A DNA stretch of 64,000 bases, from assembly GCA_015056205.1 (NCBI GenBank), contig SVGS01000001.1, forward strand, positions 124,001-188,000, in the 5' to 3' direction. The notes beneath the pieces were generated by a model. The model searched no databases and was not told the DNA's origin. It saw only the letters and a list, made by a program, of their open reading frames with translations. Every line of letters starts with the position of its first letter. Position 1 is the stretch's first letter. Below are positions 26,071 to 36,587 of this stretch, piece by piece. The translations under genes and the position numbers were made by a program. Source of the DNA: Clostridiales bacterium. Its GTDB lineage: Bacteria > Bacillota > Clostridia > Christensenellales > Aristaeellaceae.

Positions 26071-27126
26071 ATGGAGATCGGTGATCGGAAACTTCGGATT
26101 CTGCAAGCCATCATCGACGACTATATTCTGACTGGCGTACCTGTCGGATCCCGTACGATCAGCAAGAAGTATGATATGGGATTGTCCTCTGCCACTATCC
26201 GGAATGAGATGAGCGATCTGGAGGAACTTGGGTATCTGGATCAGCCGCATGTTTCAGCCGGAAGGATTCCGTCCACGAAAGCGTATCGCCTGTATGTCGA
26301 TTCTCTGATGCGGACAGGGAAGATTTCCGATGATACGGAAGAAAGCATACGGGATCATTTTTCCGGCCGGATCAGTCAGATGGAAGAAGTGATCGACCAT
26401 GCGGCACAGGTTATCTCCAACCTGACCCATTATACATCCGTGGTTCTGCCACCGAAAGGGTCGCAGCCCCGGCTGCGTACGATCCAGCTGGTTCCGGTTT
26501 CGTCCGGTGTGGCGCTGGCGGTTATCGTGACCGATTCCGGCATCATTCGGGATAATGTCATCAGGATCGGAATGGAAATGGATGATGACACACTGTACAA
26601 TATCTCCAGGGCCCTTACGGAAGAGCTGAGAGGTTTGTCGCTTCAGGAAGTGTGTGAAACCATTCCGAGACTGATTGAACGGATGCGCGGTAATGACGAA
26701 ATTCTGCAGGGACTGTACGGTTATCTGAGCAGTGACCGGCAGAGAGCCCGGGCGGCGCATGTGGCAGTCGGAGGGACCAGTAATCTGTTGGCCTATCCTG
26801 AATACAGCGACGTGGACAAAGCCAGGAATTTTCTCAGTCTGCTGGAAACACGGGATAAGCTGGCGGATATTATCCGTGGAAGCGGTGAGATGGCTTTTAC
26901 AGTCCGGATCGGTCCGGAAACCGGAATACCGGAAATGGCAGATTGTTCCATCGTTACCGCGACTTATTCAACGCAGACAGGACAGCAGGGAACCCTTGGC
27001 GTGATCGGGCCGACAAGAATGAGGTATTCCAGAGTCTTCTCCATTCTGAACGCAATGGGACGGGAACTGACAGATCTGTTCAGCGGAGGAGCAGATGAGG
27101 GATCGGAAGAGAGGCGAGACACATGA
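26071..27126 (+). CDS. hrcA: Heat-inducible transcription repressor HrcA
   Basis: The 351-residue protein has the HrcA winged-helix N-terminus (GDRKLRILQAIIDDYI, then PVGSRTISKKY and ATIRNEMSDLEELGYL) and the usual C-terminal GAF-like region. It represses the operon through the CIRCE element just upstream, giving autoregulation; in the family its activity depends on the GroE chaperonin. GAAAGGAGG precedes the ATG. The stop overlaps the grpE start (ATGA). Length is normal. Confidence 0.97.
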   Translation: MEIGDRKLRILQAIIDDYILTGVPVGSRTISKKYDMGLSSATIRNEMSDLEELGYLDQPHVSAGRIPSTKAYRLYVDSLMRTGKISDDTEESIRDHFSGRISQMEEVIDHAAQVISNLTHYTSVVLPPKGSQPRLRTIQLVPVSSGVALAVIVTDSGIIRDNVIRIGMEMDDDTLYNISRALTEELRGLSLQEVCETIPRLIERMRGNDEILQGLYGYLSSDRQRARAAHVAVGGTSNLLAYPEYSDVDKARNFLSLLETRDKLADIIRGSGEMAFTVRIGPETGIPEMADCSIVTATYSTQTGQQGTLGVIGPTRMRYSRVFSILNAMGRELTDLFSGGADEGSEERRDT

Positions 27127-27719
27127 GTAAAGACAAAAAGAAGAAGCAGCCGGATCCGGAAAAGAAACTGATGGATGAAATCGAACAGAACACGGTTCCG
27201 GAAGAAAAGCCGGTGCCGGAGAATTCCGAAAATACCGAAGCTGAAACCGAGCCCGCTGAAAACAGTCTTCAGCAGGAACTGGATCAGGCCAACGCGAAGG
27301 TCGCGGAATATCTGAGTATGGCTCAGCGAATTCAGGCGGATTTTGAAAACTTCCGTAAGCGCAACGAGAATGTGCGTTCTGATGCCTATGCTGACGGAAA
27401 AAAAGATGTTGCGGCAGCCATGCTTCCGGTTCTTGACAATCTGGAAAGAGCGGTCGAAGCAGCTTCCGGAAGCGAGGATGAAAGCCTGAAAAATGGTGTC
27501 GCCCTTGTTCTGAAGCAGATGATCGAGGTTTATCAGAAGCTGGAAGTTTCGCCGATTAACCGTCTCGGAGAAAAGTTCGATCCCAACCTTGAAAACGCCA
27601 TTTTACAAGGCGCACCGGAGGATGGGGAACCCGGGACAGTCTGTCAGGTGCTGCAAAAAGGGTATCGCATGGGAGATAAAGTTCTTCGCCACGCGATGGT
27701 GAAAGTCGTTCCGGAATAG
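27123..27719 (+). CDS. grpE: Nucleotide exchange factor GrpE
   Basis: The 198-residue protein has a charged, low-complexity N-terminal third (KDKKKKQPDPEKK), a long coiled-coil helix (about 50-100, with QRIQADFENFRKR) and the C-terminal beta-wing domain ending in GYRMGDKVLRHAMVKV, the GrpE signature. It releases ADP from DnaK. Its ATG overlaps the hrcA stop. About 109 bases separate it from dnaK and contain two small hairpins. Confidence 0.97.
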   Translation: MSKDKKKKQPDPEKKLMDEIEQNTVPEEKPVPENSENTEAETEPAENSLQQELDQANAKVAEYLSMAQRIQADFENFRKRNENVRSDAYADGKKDVAAAMLPVLDNLERAVEAASGSEDESLKNGVALVLKQMIEVYQKLEVSPINRLGEKFDPNLENAILQGAPEDGEPGTVCQVLQKGYRMGDKVLRHAMVKVVPE

Positions 27720-27735
27720 AGGAACGCAACAACGG

Positions 27736-27780
27736 CCTGCAACGGGCTGAACAGGCCCGCAGGAAGAGTCGAATGACTCT
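27736..27780 (+). ncRNA. Tandem RNA hairpins between grpE and dnaK
   Basis: CGGGC (27743-27747) can pair with GCCCG (27755-27759), and AGAGTC (27765-27770) with GACTCT (27775-27780) around a GAAT loop. There is no U-run. They may mark an mRNA processing or stabilising site that raises dnaK expression relative to grpE. This is inference. Confidence 0.4.
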
Positions 27781-27813
27781 GACAGATATAGAGGAAATAC
27801 ACAATACGAATAA

Positions 27814-29652
<1,839 letters not shown>

Positions 29653-29668
29653 CAGCGGTTATGCTCAG

Positions 29669-29702
29669 GCAAGCCCGCCACTGGTTTCAGCGGTGGGCTT
29701 GC
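29669..29702 (+). terminator. Stem-loop between dnaK and dnaJ (partial terminator or processing site)
   Basis: GCAAGCCC at 29669-29676 pairs with GGGCTTGC at 29695-29702. Seven further positions continue the stem toward a GTTT loop, with one G-T pair and one mismatch. Only a short TTT follows, so termination may be partial, leaving less dnaJ than dnaK. Confidence 0.5.
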
Positions 29703-29723
29703 TTTGAGAAGAGGTGAGGCAGT

Positions 29724-30854
29724 TTGGCAAACAAGAGAGACTATTATGAGGTTCTCGGAGTAAGTAAAAACGCAACAGAAGATGAAATCAAGAAGGCCTA
29801 TCGGAAAAAGGCGAAGGAGTGCCATCCCGACCTGCACCCCGATGATAAAGAGGCAGCAGAACGCTTCAAGGAACTGAATGAAGCGAACGAGGTACTTTCT
29901 GACGCGAACAAGAGAGCCCGATATGATCAGTTTGGCTTCGAAGATCCCATGGCGGGGATGGGCGGCGGAGGTAATCCTTTCGGCGGATTCGACTTTGGCG
30001 GCATGGGCGGCGTCGGAGATATTTTCGATCAGCTATTCAACGGAGGAATGGGATCCCGCTCCGCGCGGAATCAGGGTCCGGTTGCCGGAAATGATCTGCG
30101 ATATGAGCTTTATGTGACGTTCGAGGAGGCTGCCAAAGGATGCCAGAAAAGCTTTGAAATCTATCGTAATGAACTGTGCGATACCTGTAAAGGCAGCGGC
30201 GCAAAACCCGGAACCAGCCCGGTAACTTGTCCGACATGCCAGGGCAGTGGTCAGATCAGGCAATCCGGAGGCTGGATGACAACCGTACGAACCTGTTCAG
30301 CATGCGGCGGAACCGGAAAGATCGTCCGGGAAAAATGCACAGCCTGCAGCGGATCCGGACGCGTCAGGAAAAAGCGTACTGTTACGGTAAAAGTCCCCGC
30401 CGGGATCGATCATGGCCAAACCATTATTATGAACGGCCAGGGCGAACCGGGTCTGCGTGGCGGCCCGAACGGAGATCTGTATATTGTCGTCAGCGTGAAA
30501 CCGCATAAAATCTTCAGAAGAGACGGGTACAATCTGCTTCTGGAGATGCCTGTCAGCTTTGTGACCGCGACGCTGGGCGGGGATGTTGAGGTGCCTACAC
30601 TGAACGGACCTGTGAAATACAGAATTCCGGAAGGAACTCAGCCAGGTACTGAATTCCGCATTAAGGGAAACGGTATTCAGCAGCTTCGTGGGAACGCAAA
30701 AGGCGATTTAATCCTGCGGGTCAAAGTGGAAATTCCGAAGAGACTGAATAATAAGCAGAAAGAGCTCCTGCGTCAGTTTGAGGAGACCACCACCGACAGA
30801 GAATATGATAACCGCAAGTCCTTTATGGATCGGGTAAAAGAACTCTTCTCATGA
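29724..30854 (+). CDS. dnaJ: Co-chaperone DnaJ (Hsp40)
   Basis: The 376-residue protein is a type I DnaJ. It has a J domain with HPD at residues 34-36, a Gly/Phe-rich linker (about 72-115), and four zinc repeats [24 protein letters not shown] and CTACSGSG, followed by the C-terminal substrate domains. It stimulates DnaK ATP hydrolysis. The start is TTG, with GAGGTGAGG just upstream; no suitable ATG is available, so this weak codon may limit expression. The stop overlaps the vanZ-like start. Confidence 0.97.
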   Translation: MANKRDYYEVLGVSKNATEDEIKKAYRKKAKECHPDLHPDDKEAAERFKELNEANEVLSDANKRARYDQFGFEDPMAGMGGGGNPFGGFDFGGMGGVGDIFDQLFNGGMGSRSARNQGPVAGNDLRYELYVTFEEAAKGCQKSFEIYRNELCDTCKGSGAKPGTSPVTCPTCQGSGQIRQSGGWMTTVRTCSACGGTGKIVREKCTACSGSGRVRKKRTVTVKVPAGIDHGQTIIMNGQGEPGLRGGPNGDLYIVVSVKPHKIFRRDGYNLLLEMPVSFVTATLGGDVEVPTLNGPVKYRIPEGTQPGTEFRIKGNGIQQLRGNAKGDLILRVKVEIPKRLNNKQKELLRQFEETTTDREYDNRKSFMDRVKELFS

Positions 30855-31372
30855 TGAATCAAGTCAGTTGGCAGCGGCCCTGGATCAGGGCCGCTACAAC
30901 CCTTTTAACATTGGCGGTAATGATATCCATTTTTTCCTTTTCCTCGGAAAACGCCGAAGCTTCTGACGCGACGAGCGGCGTTTTCGCCCGGGCTGTTATT
31001 TCTGTCCTGTATCCGGAATACGACAGGGAAACGCCGGAACAGCAAAGGCGTATCTATGATGATGTACAGCATTATGTAAGAAAAAGCGCTCATTTTTTGA
31101 TCTATCTGATTTTCGGCGGTATGATCCGGCTGTGTCTGTTCAGCTGGTTTGGCCGTTTTCAGCTTCTGAATCTGGCGGCATGGGGATGTGGGACTCTGTT
31201 TTCGGTTACGGATGAGCTGCACCAGTTGATGATTGACGGACGTTCGGGTCAATGGACGGATGTTTTGCTGGACAGCGCCGGGGTCATGGCCGGGGTGATC
31301 ATCGCCCGTTTGTTCATTACATTCACAGAACGGATTTATAGGAGGAAACATCCAAATGACAGACCGGGATGA
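30851..31372 (+). CDS. VanZ family membrane protein
   Basis: The 173-residue protein has about four membrane helices and the VanZ features: an early SIFSFSSE segment, the [13 protein letters not shown] helix near residue 77, and [25 protein letters not shown] near residue 118. VanZ confers low-level teicoplanin resistance in one operon, but most homologues have no known role. The ATG overlaps the dnaJ stop, so it belongs to the heat-shock transcript here. It overlaps the next small gene by 17 bases. Confidence 0.87.
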   Translation: MMNQVSWQRPWIRAATTLLTLAVMISIFSFSSENAEASDATSGVFARAVISVLYPEYDRETPEQQRRIYDDVQHYVRKSAHFLIYLIFGGMIRLCLFSWFGRFQLLNLAAWGCGTLFSVTDELHQLMIDGRSGQWTDVLLDSAGVMAGVIIARLFITFTERIYRRKHPNDRPG

Positions 31373-31613
31373 GCTGTATGACGATGGCCTGGACGACCTT
31401 TCTGAAGCAGAAGAGGACGACGCGGAAGAGGAGGCGGAAACACCGGAACGGAAGCAACACCGAGTCCAGCTGGCCTTTGGCGTAGGCAACCTTTTCAGCG
31501 TGATTGCGGGCTCGGTGGCAGTGCTGGTTTTGCTGACCCTTTTGCTGAATATGATCAGTTTTGTTTTATCTGACCTTTCCCGCAATCTTTCTTTGTTTCA
31601 AAACCAGCTGTAA
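31356..31613 (+). CDS. Small acidic single-pass membrane protein
   Basis: The 85-residue protein has a highly acidic N-terminal half (about 20 Glu and Asp in the first 31 residues) and one membrane helix at about 46-70. No family is recognised. AGGAGGAAA precedes the ATG, supporting expression. It starts within the end of the vanZ-like gene and is followed 15 bases later by the cysteine desulfurase, so it is probably a true small gene of this operon. The acidic part should face the cytoplasm. Confidence 0.6.
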   Translation: MTDRDELYDDGLDDLSEAEEDDAEEEAETPERKQHRVQLAFGVGNLFSVIAGSVAVLVLLTLLLNMISFVLSDLSRNLSLFQNQL

Positions 31614-31628
31614 TAAGGATGAATCTGT

Positions 31629-32786
31629 ATGAGAGACCGCATTTACCTGGATTATGCCGCGACAACGCCTCTTGGAAATGCTGCCAGAACGGCCATGCTT
31701 CCCTGGCTGGGGGATCTGTTTGGAAATGCTTCGAGTGTTCATGGAAACGGCCGGGAAGCCAGGAAAGCATGCGAAAAAGCCAGAAAGCAGATAGCTGAAG
31801 CCATTGGCGCTGAACCTAATGAGATATATTTTACTTCCGGCGGAAGCGAAAGTGATAACTGGGCGGTCAAAGGAACTGCTTTTGCTCATCAAAAAGCAGG
31901 GAACCATATCATAACGACAGCCATCGAGCACCATGCGATTCTCAATACCTGCAAATGGCTGGAGAAACAGGGGTTCAGTATTACCTATCTGCCGGTGGAC
32001 GAAGAAGGATGGATCTCTCCGGAGCAAGTGGAAAAGGCGATCACAAATCGGACCATTCTGATCAGCGTCATGACAGCCAATAATGAAATCGGCACTATCG
32101 AGCCGGTCGACGAAATCGGAAAAATCGCCCGGCATTACAGGATCCCTTTTCATACAGACGCGGTTCAGGCAATCGGTTCCGTACCAATCAGCTGCCAAAA
32201 TACGGGCGCGGATCTGATCAGCCTGAGCGCTCATAAATTTTACGGGCCACAGGGAGTCGGCGCCCTGTATATCCGTTCAGGCCTGAAAATCGAGCCACTG
32301 ATTCACGGCGGTAATCAGGAGCGAGGACTGCGGGCCGGCACGAATAATGTGGCCGGAATCGCAGGAATGGGAGCGGCAATTTCAGAATGCATGGAAGCAG
32401 CGCCCAATGTTAACCGCTCTGTTCGTGAATACCGTGATCGGCTGATTCGGGGAATCATAGAAAGGGTTCCGGATTGCCGCCTGAATGGTCCTGAAGGGGA
32501 CCGAAGGCTCCCTGGAAACTGTCATTTCTCATTTGACGGGATTGAAGGCGAAGCATTACTGCTTCGGCTGGATCTGGCCGGGATTGCGTGTTCAGGCGGC
32601 AGCGCCTGCACATCCGGCAGTCCGTCTCCCAGCCATGTACTGGATGCTATCGGATTAAACCCGTCTATGATGAACGGCAGCCTGAGGATCACTTTAGGCC
32701 GGCACACCACACGCGATGAAATTGATGAAGTCCTGAATGTTCTTCCGGAAATTGTACAGCAGCTCCGCTGTATGAGAGGAAGCTGA
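31629..32786 (+). CDS. Cysteine desulfurase (NifS/IscS type)
   Basis: The 385-residue protein is a PLP-dependent desulfurase that takes sulfur from cysteine for iron-sulfur clusters or thiolated tRNA. Key residues are His 101 (AIEHHAI), the PLP lysine Lys 203 in SAHKFYGPQG, and the persulfide cysteine Cys 327 in GSACTSG, the short loop typical of the IscS/NifS group. No iscU, thiI or mnmA neighbour is present in the window, so the sulfur acceptor cannot be told. It ends the heat-shock transcript before a strong terminator. Confidence 0.92.
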   Translation: MRDRIYLDYAATTPLGNAARTAMLPWLGDLFGNASSVHGNGREARKACEKARKQIAEAIGAEPNEIYFTSGGSESDNWAVKGTAFAHQKAGNHIITTAIEHHAILNTCKWLEKQGFSITYLPVDEEGWISPEQVEKAITNRTILISVMTANNEIGTIEPVDEIGKIARHYRIPFHTDAVQAIGSVPISCQNTGADLISLSAHKFYGPQGVGALYIRSGLKIEPLIHGGNQERGLRAGTNNVAGIAGMGAAISECMEAAPNVNRSVREYRDRLIRGIIERVPDCRLNGPEGDRRLPGNCHFSFDGIEGEALLLRLDLAGIACSGGSACTSGSPSPSHVLDAIGLNPSMMNGSLRITLGRHTTRDEIDEVLNVLPEIVQQLRCMRGS

Positions 32787-32815
32787 GTAACAGCGGAGCT
32801 GAATCCTGCTGCCAG

Positions 32816-32840
32816 CAGCCTGGCGGCAGGCTGTTTTTTT
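32816..32840 (+). terminator. Intrinsic terminator after the cysteine desulfurase gene
   Basis: CAGCCTG (32816-32822) and CAGGCTG (32827-32833) form a perfect seven-base-pair stem with a GCGG loop, followed by seven T residues. A second stem, AGCTCCGCTG (32761-32770) with CAGCGGAGCT (32791-32800), spans the stop codon just upstream. Confidence 0.9.
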
Positions 32841-32841
32841 C

Positions 32842-32870
32842 TTGCTATCTGCTTGTGAAACAGATATAAT
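32842..32870 (+). promoter_or_regulatory. Promoter of the priA operon
   Basis: TTGCTA at 32842-32847 and TATAAT at 32865-32870 are separated by 17 bases, directly after the terminator and about 38 bases before the priA start. Confidence 0.7.
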
Positions 32871-32908
32871 ATAGGTTGGTTTTTTATGTCAGGATCGGAG
32901 GCGGGTTG

Positions 32909-35149
32909 GTGTTTTGTCAGGTCATTGTGGATTTAATTCATGATCGTGTGGCAAAGCCGTACACTTATTGCATTCCTGATGGAATGCATCTGGACGCAGG
33001 CCAGCGTGTCGAGGTTCCGTTCGGCAGCCGCAAGCTGGAAGGGATTGTTCTGTCCCTTCTGTCTGAAGCCCCTGATGGCCTTATGCCGGAGAAAATCCGG
33101 GAGGTGATCGGACCGCTTGATGATTATCCTGCCGTACCCGCCGAACTGATGGAGCTGGCTGTGGATATGGCCAGGGAGACACATTGTCCGCTTGCGGAGA
33201 TGCTCCGTCTGATGATTCCGGCTGAAATGCGGAAAGGCAGGATCAGGGCACGAACGGAACGGCAGTTCCGGCTGGCGGTTTCCGAGGAGAAAGCCCTGGC
33301 TTTCATCGATCAGGATCGCCGAAAGGGAAAGCGTTCCCTGATCATCCGGATGATGCTGGACGGAAAAGAAAGGAGTCTGCGGGAAATACGCGAAACTGTT
33401 CCGAATCCCGAGGACGCCCTTCGAAAACTGATTTCGGAAGGAATTGTTTCGGAACGAATGGCGGAAGTGCTTCGTTCCCCCGGGTCAGAAACGGACACCT
33501 CAGATCATCACTTCACCCTGACGTCGGGGCAGAAAGAAGCTCTGGAGGAAATTCTGCCGGCTTTACACGGCAATCAGGGAGCTTTTCTTCTTCACGGAGT
33601 TACGGGCAGCGGTAAAACAGAGGTTTTTATGGCGGCTGTGCGGGAGACATTGTCTCTGGGGAAGGGAGCGATCATTCTTGTTCCGGAAATTGCGCTTACT
33701 CCGCAGATGGTGTCGTGGTTTCGCGCTAAATTCGGCGCTTCTGCGGCAGTGATCCATTCAAGACTTAGCGCGGGAGAACGCTATGACGAATGGAGAAGAA
33801 TCAGAAGGGGAGAAGCACGTCTGGTCATCGGAGCGAGAAGCGCTGTTTTTTCACCGGTTTCTCACCTCGGCCTGATCGTGGTGGACGAAGAGCATGAAAG
33901 TACCTATATCAGTGATCACCGTCCCCGATATGACGCAAGGGATGTCGCTGAAAAGCGATGCCACAGAGAAGGCGCGACTCTGATTCTGGCCAGCGCAACT
34001 CCCAGCATTCTGAGCTTTGCCAGAGCCAGGCGGGGGGACTTCACCCTTCTGGAAATGCCTGAACGGGCGAATCACAGTCATCTTCCGGCTGTATCCTTAA
34101 TTGACATGCGAAGGGAACTGGAAGAAGGAAACCGTTCCATATTCAGCAGGGAATTAAAATCCGCAATGCGTGCCTGCATTCATCACGGAGAGCAGATGAT
34201 GCTTCTGATGAACAGGCGGGGGTATCATCAGTTTGTTTCCTGCAGAAGCTGCGGAACAGTGATCCGATGCCCTCATTGTGATCTGAGCCTGACTTATCAT
34301 GCCCTTCCCATGGGTGGCAGGCTGAAATGCCATTACTGCGGATACGAATCGCTTCCTCCCGAAAACTGCCCTTCCTGCGGCAGCCGGTATATCAAATTTT
34401 TCGGCGCAGGAACGCAGCAGGTGGAAGACGAGGTTCACAAACTGTTTCCCGGTGTTCGCACAGTCCGGATGGATTATGATACGACCAGCGGAAAAGACGG
34501 CCATCAAAAGGCTCTGCAGCCTTTCCGGGACGGATTGGCACAGGTGATGATTGGCACGCAAATGATCGCAAAGGGGCTTGATTTCCCCGGGGTTACACTG
34601 GTAGGTGTGATCGCGGCAGATATGACCCTGAATCTTCCGGATTACAGAAGCCGGGAGAGAACCTTCCAGCTTCTGACTCAGGTAGCCGGAAGAGCCGGAA
34701 GAGGGCAGAAAAGCGGCCGGGTGATTGTTCAGACCTATCGGCCGGAAGATGAAACGCTTACGTATGCGGCCAGACAGGATTTTCGCGGCTTCTTTGAAGC
34801 GGAATTCCTGCGGCGGCGACATGGGCTGTATCCTCCGTTCACTGTTTTATCCCGCGTGCTGATCGAAAGCGAAAAGGACGAGATAGCGGAACAAGCCGCT
34901 GAGTACCTGGAGAGTGAGATCCGCGGCCTTCTGCTGCAGCATGCGGAGTGGCAGAAAAAGCTGCTGTTAATCAATCGGTCGGTTCCATCCGTAGCATTAC
35001 TGCGTGGGAAAAACAGGCGTCAGATTCTCATGAAATTGCTGCAAGGGACTGAATCCGATGAATTCATCGGAGCCGTGACGGATCTGCTGGAGCAGACTGA
35101 AACCAGGGCAGAAGTGCGTCTGGAAGTCAATCCGGTTAATATGATATAA
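32909..35149 (+). CDS. priA: Primosomal protein N', replication restart helicase PriA
   Basis: The 746-residue protein is a full PriA. It has an N-terminal DNA-binding domain, Walker A GVTGSGKT at residues 230-237, DEEH at 326-329, and a zinc-binding insertion with four Cys pairs (CRSCG, CPHC, CHYC, CPSC). The C-terminal helicase motifs include AGRAGRGQKSG. It reloads the replicative helicase at stalled forks. GTG at 32909 was chosen because GGAGG lies seven bases upstream; the open frame extends 11 codons further. It heads a long operon in the common Bacillota order priA-def-fmt-rsmB-rlmN. Confidence 0.96.
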   Translation: MFCQVIVDLIHDRVAKPYTYCIPDGMHLDAGQRVEVPFGSRKLEGIVLSLLSEAPDGLMPEKIREVIGPLDDYPAVPAELMELAVDMARETHCPLAEMLRLMIPAEMRKGRIRARTERQFRLAVSEEKALAFIDQDRRKGKRSLIIRMMLDGKERSLREIRETVPNPEDALRKLISEGIVSERMAEVLRSPGSETDTSDHHFTLTSGQKEALEEILPALHGNQGAFLLHGVTGSGKTEVFMAAVRETLSLGKGAIILVPEIALTPQMVSWFRAKFGASAAVIHSRLSAGERYDEWRRIRRGEARLVIGARSAVFSPVSHLGLIVVDEEHESTYISDHRPRYDARDVAEKRCHREGATLILASATPSILSFARARRGDFTLLEMPERANHSHLPAVSLIDMRRELEEGNRSIFSRELKSAMRACIHHGEQMMLLMNRRGYHQFVSCRSCGTVIRCPHCDLSLTYHALPMGGRLKCHYCGYESLPPENCPSCGSRYIKFFGAGTQQVEDEVHKLFPGVRTVRMDYDTTSGKDGHQKALQPFRDGLAQVMIGTQMIAKGLDFPGVTLVGVIAADMTLNLPDYRSRERTFQLLTQVAGRAGRGQKSGRVIVQTYRPEDETLTYAARQDFRGFFEAEFLRRRHGLYPPFTVLSRVLIESEKDEIAEQAAEYLESEIRGLLLQHAEWQKKLLLINRSVPSVALLRGKNRRQILMKLLQGTESDEFIGAVTDLLEQTETRAEVRLEVNPVNMI

Positions 35150-35172
35150 ACAGAGTGAGAGGAAGAGAAAAT

Positions 35173-35673
35173 ATGGCAATCAGAAAGATTATCACCATCG
35201 GCGATGACGGACTGCGCAAGATCTGCCGGCCGCAGGAAAAATTTGACCGCCGCCTGGCTGTTCTGCTGCGCGATATGGCGGATACCATGTATAAGGCGGA
35301 AGGCGTAGGCCTGGCTGCCCCTCAGGTGGGCATTCTGCGGCGGATTGCCGTCGTGGATGTTTCAGAGGATCATGCTGGTCTGATTGAAATGATCAATCCG
35401 GAAATCATTGAGAAAGACGGTGAGCAAACAGGCCGTGAAGGCTGCCTGAGCGTTCCGGGCCGTCAGGCAGTGGTGACCCGTCCAAGACATGTGACCGTTC
35501 AGTTTCAGAACCGAAACGGGGAGACAATTCAGAGAGAAGCGGAAGGTTTTGAAGCCCGTGCGATTTGTCATGAAATTGACCATCTGGACGGACGGCTGTA
35601 TCTGGATGTGATGGAAAGAGAATTAACAGCCGAGGAAATTCAAAGCCATATTCCGGAGGATGATCTGGAATGA
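35173..35673 (+). CDS. def: Peptide deformylase
   Basis: The 166-residue protein has all three deformylase motifs: GVGLAAPQVG at 44-53, EGCLSVPG with metal ligand Cys 91, and CHEIDHLDG with His 133, catalytic Glu 134 and His 137. It removes the formyl group from nascent proteins. The ATG at 35173, with AGAGGAAGAG upstream, was preferred over an ATG six codons earlier. Its stop overlaps the fmt start (ATGA), pairing the enzymes that add and remove the formyl group. Confidence 0.97.
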   Translation: MAIRKIITIGDDGLRKICRPQEKFDRRLAVLLRDMADTMYKAEGVGLAAPQVGILRRIAVVDVSEDHAGLIEMINPEIIEKDGEQTGREGCLSVPGRQAVVTRPRHVTVQFQNRNGETIQREAEGFEARAICHEIDHLDGRLYLDVMERELTAEEIQSHIPEDDLE

Positions 35674-36587
35674 AAATCGTTTTTATGGGCACCCCTTCAT
35701 TCGCGGTTCCATGCCTGAATGCTCTTCTGCAAACGGATCATACAGTCGTCGGTGTATTCACACAGCCTGACCGCCCGAAGGGCAGGGGAAAAAAACCTCA
35801 AGCTTCTCCCGTAAAGGAAAGAGCGGAAGAAGCCGGAATTCCGGTCTACCAGCCGGAAAGAATCCGGGTGGATGGAATTGAACAATTTCGGGCTCTTCAA
35901 CCGGATCTTTGTGTAACCGCCGCCTTTGGTCAGATCATCAGTCAGGAGATGCTGGATATTCCGATCCATGGCTGTATCAACGTGCATGCTTCTCTTTTAC
36001 CCGAACATCGGGGAGCGTCTCCCGTAGCTCACGCGATTATGGCCGGAGACCGGAAAACCGGCGTGACTACGATGAAAATGGATGCCGGGATTGATACGGG
36101 CCCCATTCTTCTTCAGTCCGAAACGGAAATCAGGGACTCCGAAACCTGTGAGGAACTCACTGAACGGTTGAGCAATATAGGAGCGGAGCTGCTGATTACA
36201 ACCCTGAAAAAGCTGGAAGAAGGAACGCTGAAAGAGATTCAGCAGGATGAATCCCGGATGACTTATGATCCCATGCTGACAAAGAATTTGAGTGAAATCG
36301 ATTTTCATCTTTCCGCTGCCCGGATCTGCGGTCTGATTAACGGGCTGAATCCCTGGCCATGCGCATCTGTTCCCATTCATGGCGGAAGGCTGAAGCTCAT
36401 GCGGGCAGCTGTGACGGAGGGAACCGGTACGCCGGGATCCATTCTCACAGCGGATCATCGTCAGGGGCTGAAAATTGCCTGCGGAAACGGAGCGGTCCGG
36501 ATTATTGAGCTTCAGGCTCCCGGAGGCAAAATCCTCCGCGCGGAGGATTATCTTCGCGGACATAATCTGGAAAAGGAGTTATTATGA
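35670..36587 (+). CDS. fmt: Methionyl-tRNA formyltransferase
   Basis: The 305-residue protein formylates initiator Met-tRNA using 10-formyltetrahydrofolate. The catalytic segment NVHASLLPEHRG near residue 108 holds the Asn-His pair, and MDAGIDTGPIL near 138 holds the conserved Asp. The C-terminal tRNA-binding domain is present to the usual length. Its start overlaps def and its stop overlaps rsmB, both as ATGA. Confidence 0.97.
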   Translation: MKIVFMGTPSFAVPCLNALLQTDHTVVGVFTQPDRPKGRGKKPQASPVKERAEEAGIPVYQPERIRVDGIEQFRALQPDLCVTAAFGQIISQEMLDIPIHGCINVHASLLPEHRGASPVAHAIMAGDRKTGVTTMKMDAGIDTGPILLQSETEIRDSETCEELTERLSNIGAELLITTLKKLEEGTLKEIQQDESRMTYDPMLTKNLSEIDFHLSAARICGLINGLNPWPCASVPIHGGRLKLMRAAVTEGTGTPGSILTADHRQGLKIACGNGAVRIIELQAPGGKILRAEDYLRGHNLEKELL

